A stretch of 6,221 nucleotides of DNA from positions 1 to 6,221 of the forward strand of contig USIY01000139.1 in NCBI GenBank assembly GCA_900554845.1, read 5' to 3'. Position 1 is the first letter of the stretch, and the number at the start of each line of letters is the position of its first letter. Position numbers and translations under genes: made by a program. The notes beneath the pieces were generated by a model. It was not told where the DNA came from and searched no databases. It worked only from the letters and a program-made list of their open reading frames with translations. The stretch is from an uncultured Bacteroidales bacterium. Lineage in GTDB: Bacteria; Bacteroidota; Bacteroidia; Bacteroidales; Muribaculaceae. Shown here piece after piece: positions 5,468 through 6,221 of the stretch.

Positions 5468-6221
5468 CTCGTTCCTTGATTTCCTCGATTTCGCGGAGAA
5501 TCTTCTTGGGAAGTCCGGCGCAGTGCTGATGACAGGCCATCTCTCGGCTGTACATGCGGGCAATGCAGTAGTTCACATGTTCGCAGGCGCTGTGGTGGTT
5601 GCCTTCCGAATCGCGCATTTTGTTCACGAATTCTGGATCGTTGAGCAAAGCGCGACCCATCTGCACGAAATCGAACCCTTCCTGATCCAGTACTCTTTCG
5701 GCGCCGTCTCTGTCCACCACTCCGCCGACGTAAATCAGAGGCAGGGCAAGTTCCTTGCGGAATAGCCGCGCGTCGTCCAGAAAATAAAGTTCCTTGAACG
5801 GGACAGTGGGAATCATGTACTTGCCTACCATACGCACGCCGTATTTCAGCCACAGCTGCTTCATGTAATGCGTCATTGTGTAAATGGGCATTTCTCCGCG
5901 CATCACGTACATCGGAGCCTTGCTTACGAAGCCGCCGCTCAGCACCATTCCGTGTACACCGGCGCGTTCTATCTCTTTGGCGACTGTGAGACAGTCGTCG
6001 ATTTCGAGACCACCCTTGAAACCGTCGCGCATATTGGTCTTGACAACGACTCCCATGTCGGAACCGGCATGTTTCATCACCTCTTCAAGACACATGTTCA
6101 TAAAACGCATACGGTTTTGCAACGAACCTCCGAAACCGTCTCGGCGGCGGTTGGTGTATGGGGAAAGGAATTGCGATATCAGGTATCCGTGTCCGGCGTG
6201 GACTTCCACACAGTCGAATCC
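5454..6221 (-). CDS. NADH:flavin oxidoreductase, old yellow enzyme family (N-terminus cut by the window edge)
   Basis: The visible 255 C-terminal residues come from an FMN-dependent TIM-barrel ene-reductase of the old yellow enzyme family, which reduces activated C=C bonds of enones or enoyl compounds. The family signature is at the right edge: VEVHAGHGYL (5-14, with the paired substrate-binding His8 and His11), QFLSP (17-21) and GFGGSLQNR (29-37). A Lys61 in VVVKTN takes the place of the usual FMN-contacting Arg. YVGGV (164-168) and GRALLNDPEF (189-198) form the FMN phosphate site. The C-terminus carries Cys213, Cys219, Cys230 and Cys234, resembling the CxxCNxC cluster of some relatives but with Val216 at the second Cys position. 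The protein ends shortly after this, so the C-terminal FAD/NAD(P)H domain of FadH, BaiCD or enoate reductases is absent. About 160 residues are probably missing beyond 6221. It overlaps the SDR by 14 bp. The substrate is unknown. Confidence 0.92.
   Translation of the reverse strand, partial: GFDCVEVHAGHGYLISQFLSPYTNRRRDGFGGSLQNRMRFMNMCLEEVMKHAGSDMGVVVKTNMRDGFKGGLEIDDCLTVAKEIERAGVHGMVLSGGFVSKAPMYVMRGEMPIYTMTHYMKQLWLKYGVRMVGKYMIPTVPFKELYFLDDARLFRKELALPLIYVGGVVDRDGAERVLDQEGFDFVQMGRALLNDPEFVNKMRDSEGNHHSACEHVNYCIARMYSREMACHQHCAGLPKKILREIEEIKERDGQK
5472..5477 (-). promoter_or_regulatory. Shine-Dalgarno-like AAGGAA for the SDR gene
   Basis: AAGGAA lies 4 nt upstream of the SDR ATG at 5467, inside the last codons of the oxidoreductase gene. 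It is the only clear Shine-Dalgarno-like site before a start in this window. It supports the 5467 start and suggests translation reinitiation after the overlapping oxidoreductase stop. Confidence 0.55.

Noticed and set aside
5468..5563. A 32-residue N-terminal extension of the SDR
   Set aside because: It would read through the end of the oxidoreductase gene in another frame. The residues are Arg/Pro/Ser-rich and not SDR-like, and MDKNNLKG at 5467 with AAGGAA upstream is the natural start.
1..6221. Mobile elements, tRNA or rRNA genes, CRISPR repeats, phage or toxin-antitoxin genes
   Set aside because: No terminal repeats, repeated spacers, tRNA-like folds or transposase/integrase motifs were seen. 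Coding density is high and all five genes fit metabolic families.

Overview
The window holds five protein genes, all read from the minus strand, and no RNA gene, mobile element or CRISPR array that I can see. Two genes are cut by the window edges. The organism is most likely a member of the Bacteroidota, probably order Bacteroidales. Three things suggest this. The glutamine amidotransferase at the left has the long, divergent PurF-like architecture I associate with Bacteroidales. Three of the five genes are preceded by the octamer TAATTTTG, which fits the Bacteroides -7 promoter consensus TAnnTTTG, in two cases with a TTG or TTTG exactly 20 nt upstream. Most starts also lack a Shine-Dalgarno sequence. 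Coding sequence is of moderate, somewhat GC-rich composition, and the spacers are clearly AT-rich.

Layout in transcription order (right to left): 6221-5454, C-terminal 255 residues of an old-yellow-enzyme type NADH:flavin oxidoreductase; 5467-4661, a short-chain dehydrogenase/reductase (SDR) whose start overlaps the previous gene by 14 bp; a 132-bp spacer with a candidate promoter and a perfect 9-bp inverted repeat; 4528-2711, a long-chain acyl-CoA synthetase; a 45-bp spacer with a strong candidate promoter; 2665-1691, a long-chain trans-polyprenyl diphosphate synthase; a 114-bp spacer with a small hairpin and a strong candidate promoter; 1576-1, the first 525 residues of a PurF-family amidophosphoribosyltransferase.

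The oxidoreductase and SDR are almost certainly translationally coupled and probably act on the same or successive carbonyl/enone substrates. The acyl-CoA synthetase activates fatty acids, and the polyprenyl synthase most likely makes the menaquinone side chain. The PurF-like gene belongs to PRPP/glutamine (purine) metabolism. Apart from the overlapping pair, each gene seems to have its own promoter, so this looks like same-direction, mostly housekeeping metabolism rather than one dedicated operon. I do not see a clearly new system. The points most worth checking are an oxyanion-loop change in the PurF-like enzyme, a Cys-to-Val change in the oxidoreductase Cys cluster, the inverted repeat before the acyl-CoA synthetase gene, and the possible leaderless start of the polyprenyl synthase. 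No gene-free stretch exceeds 132 bp.
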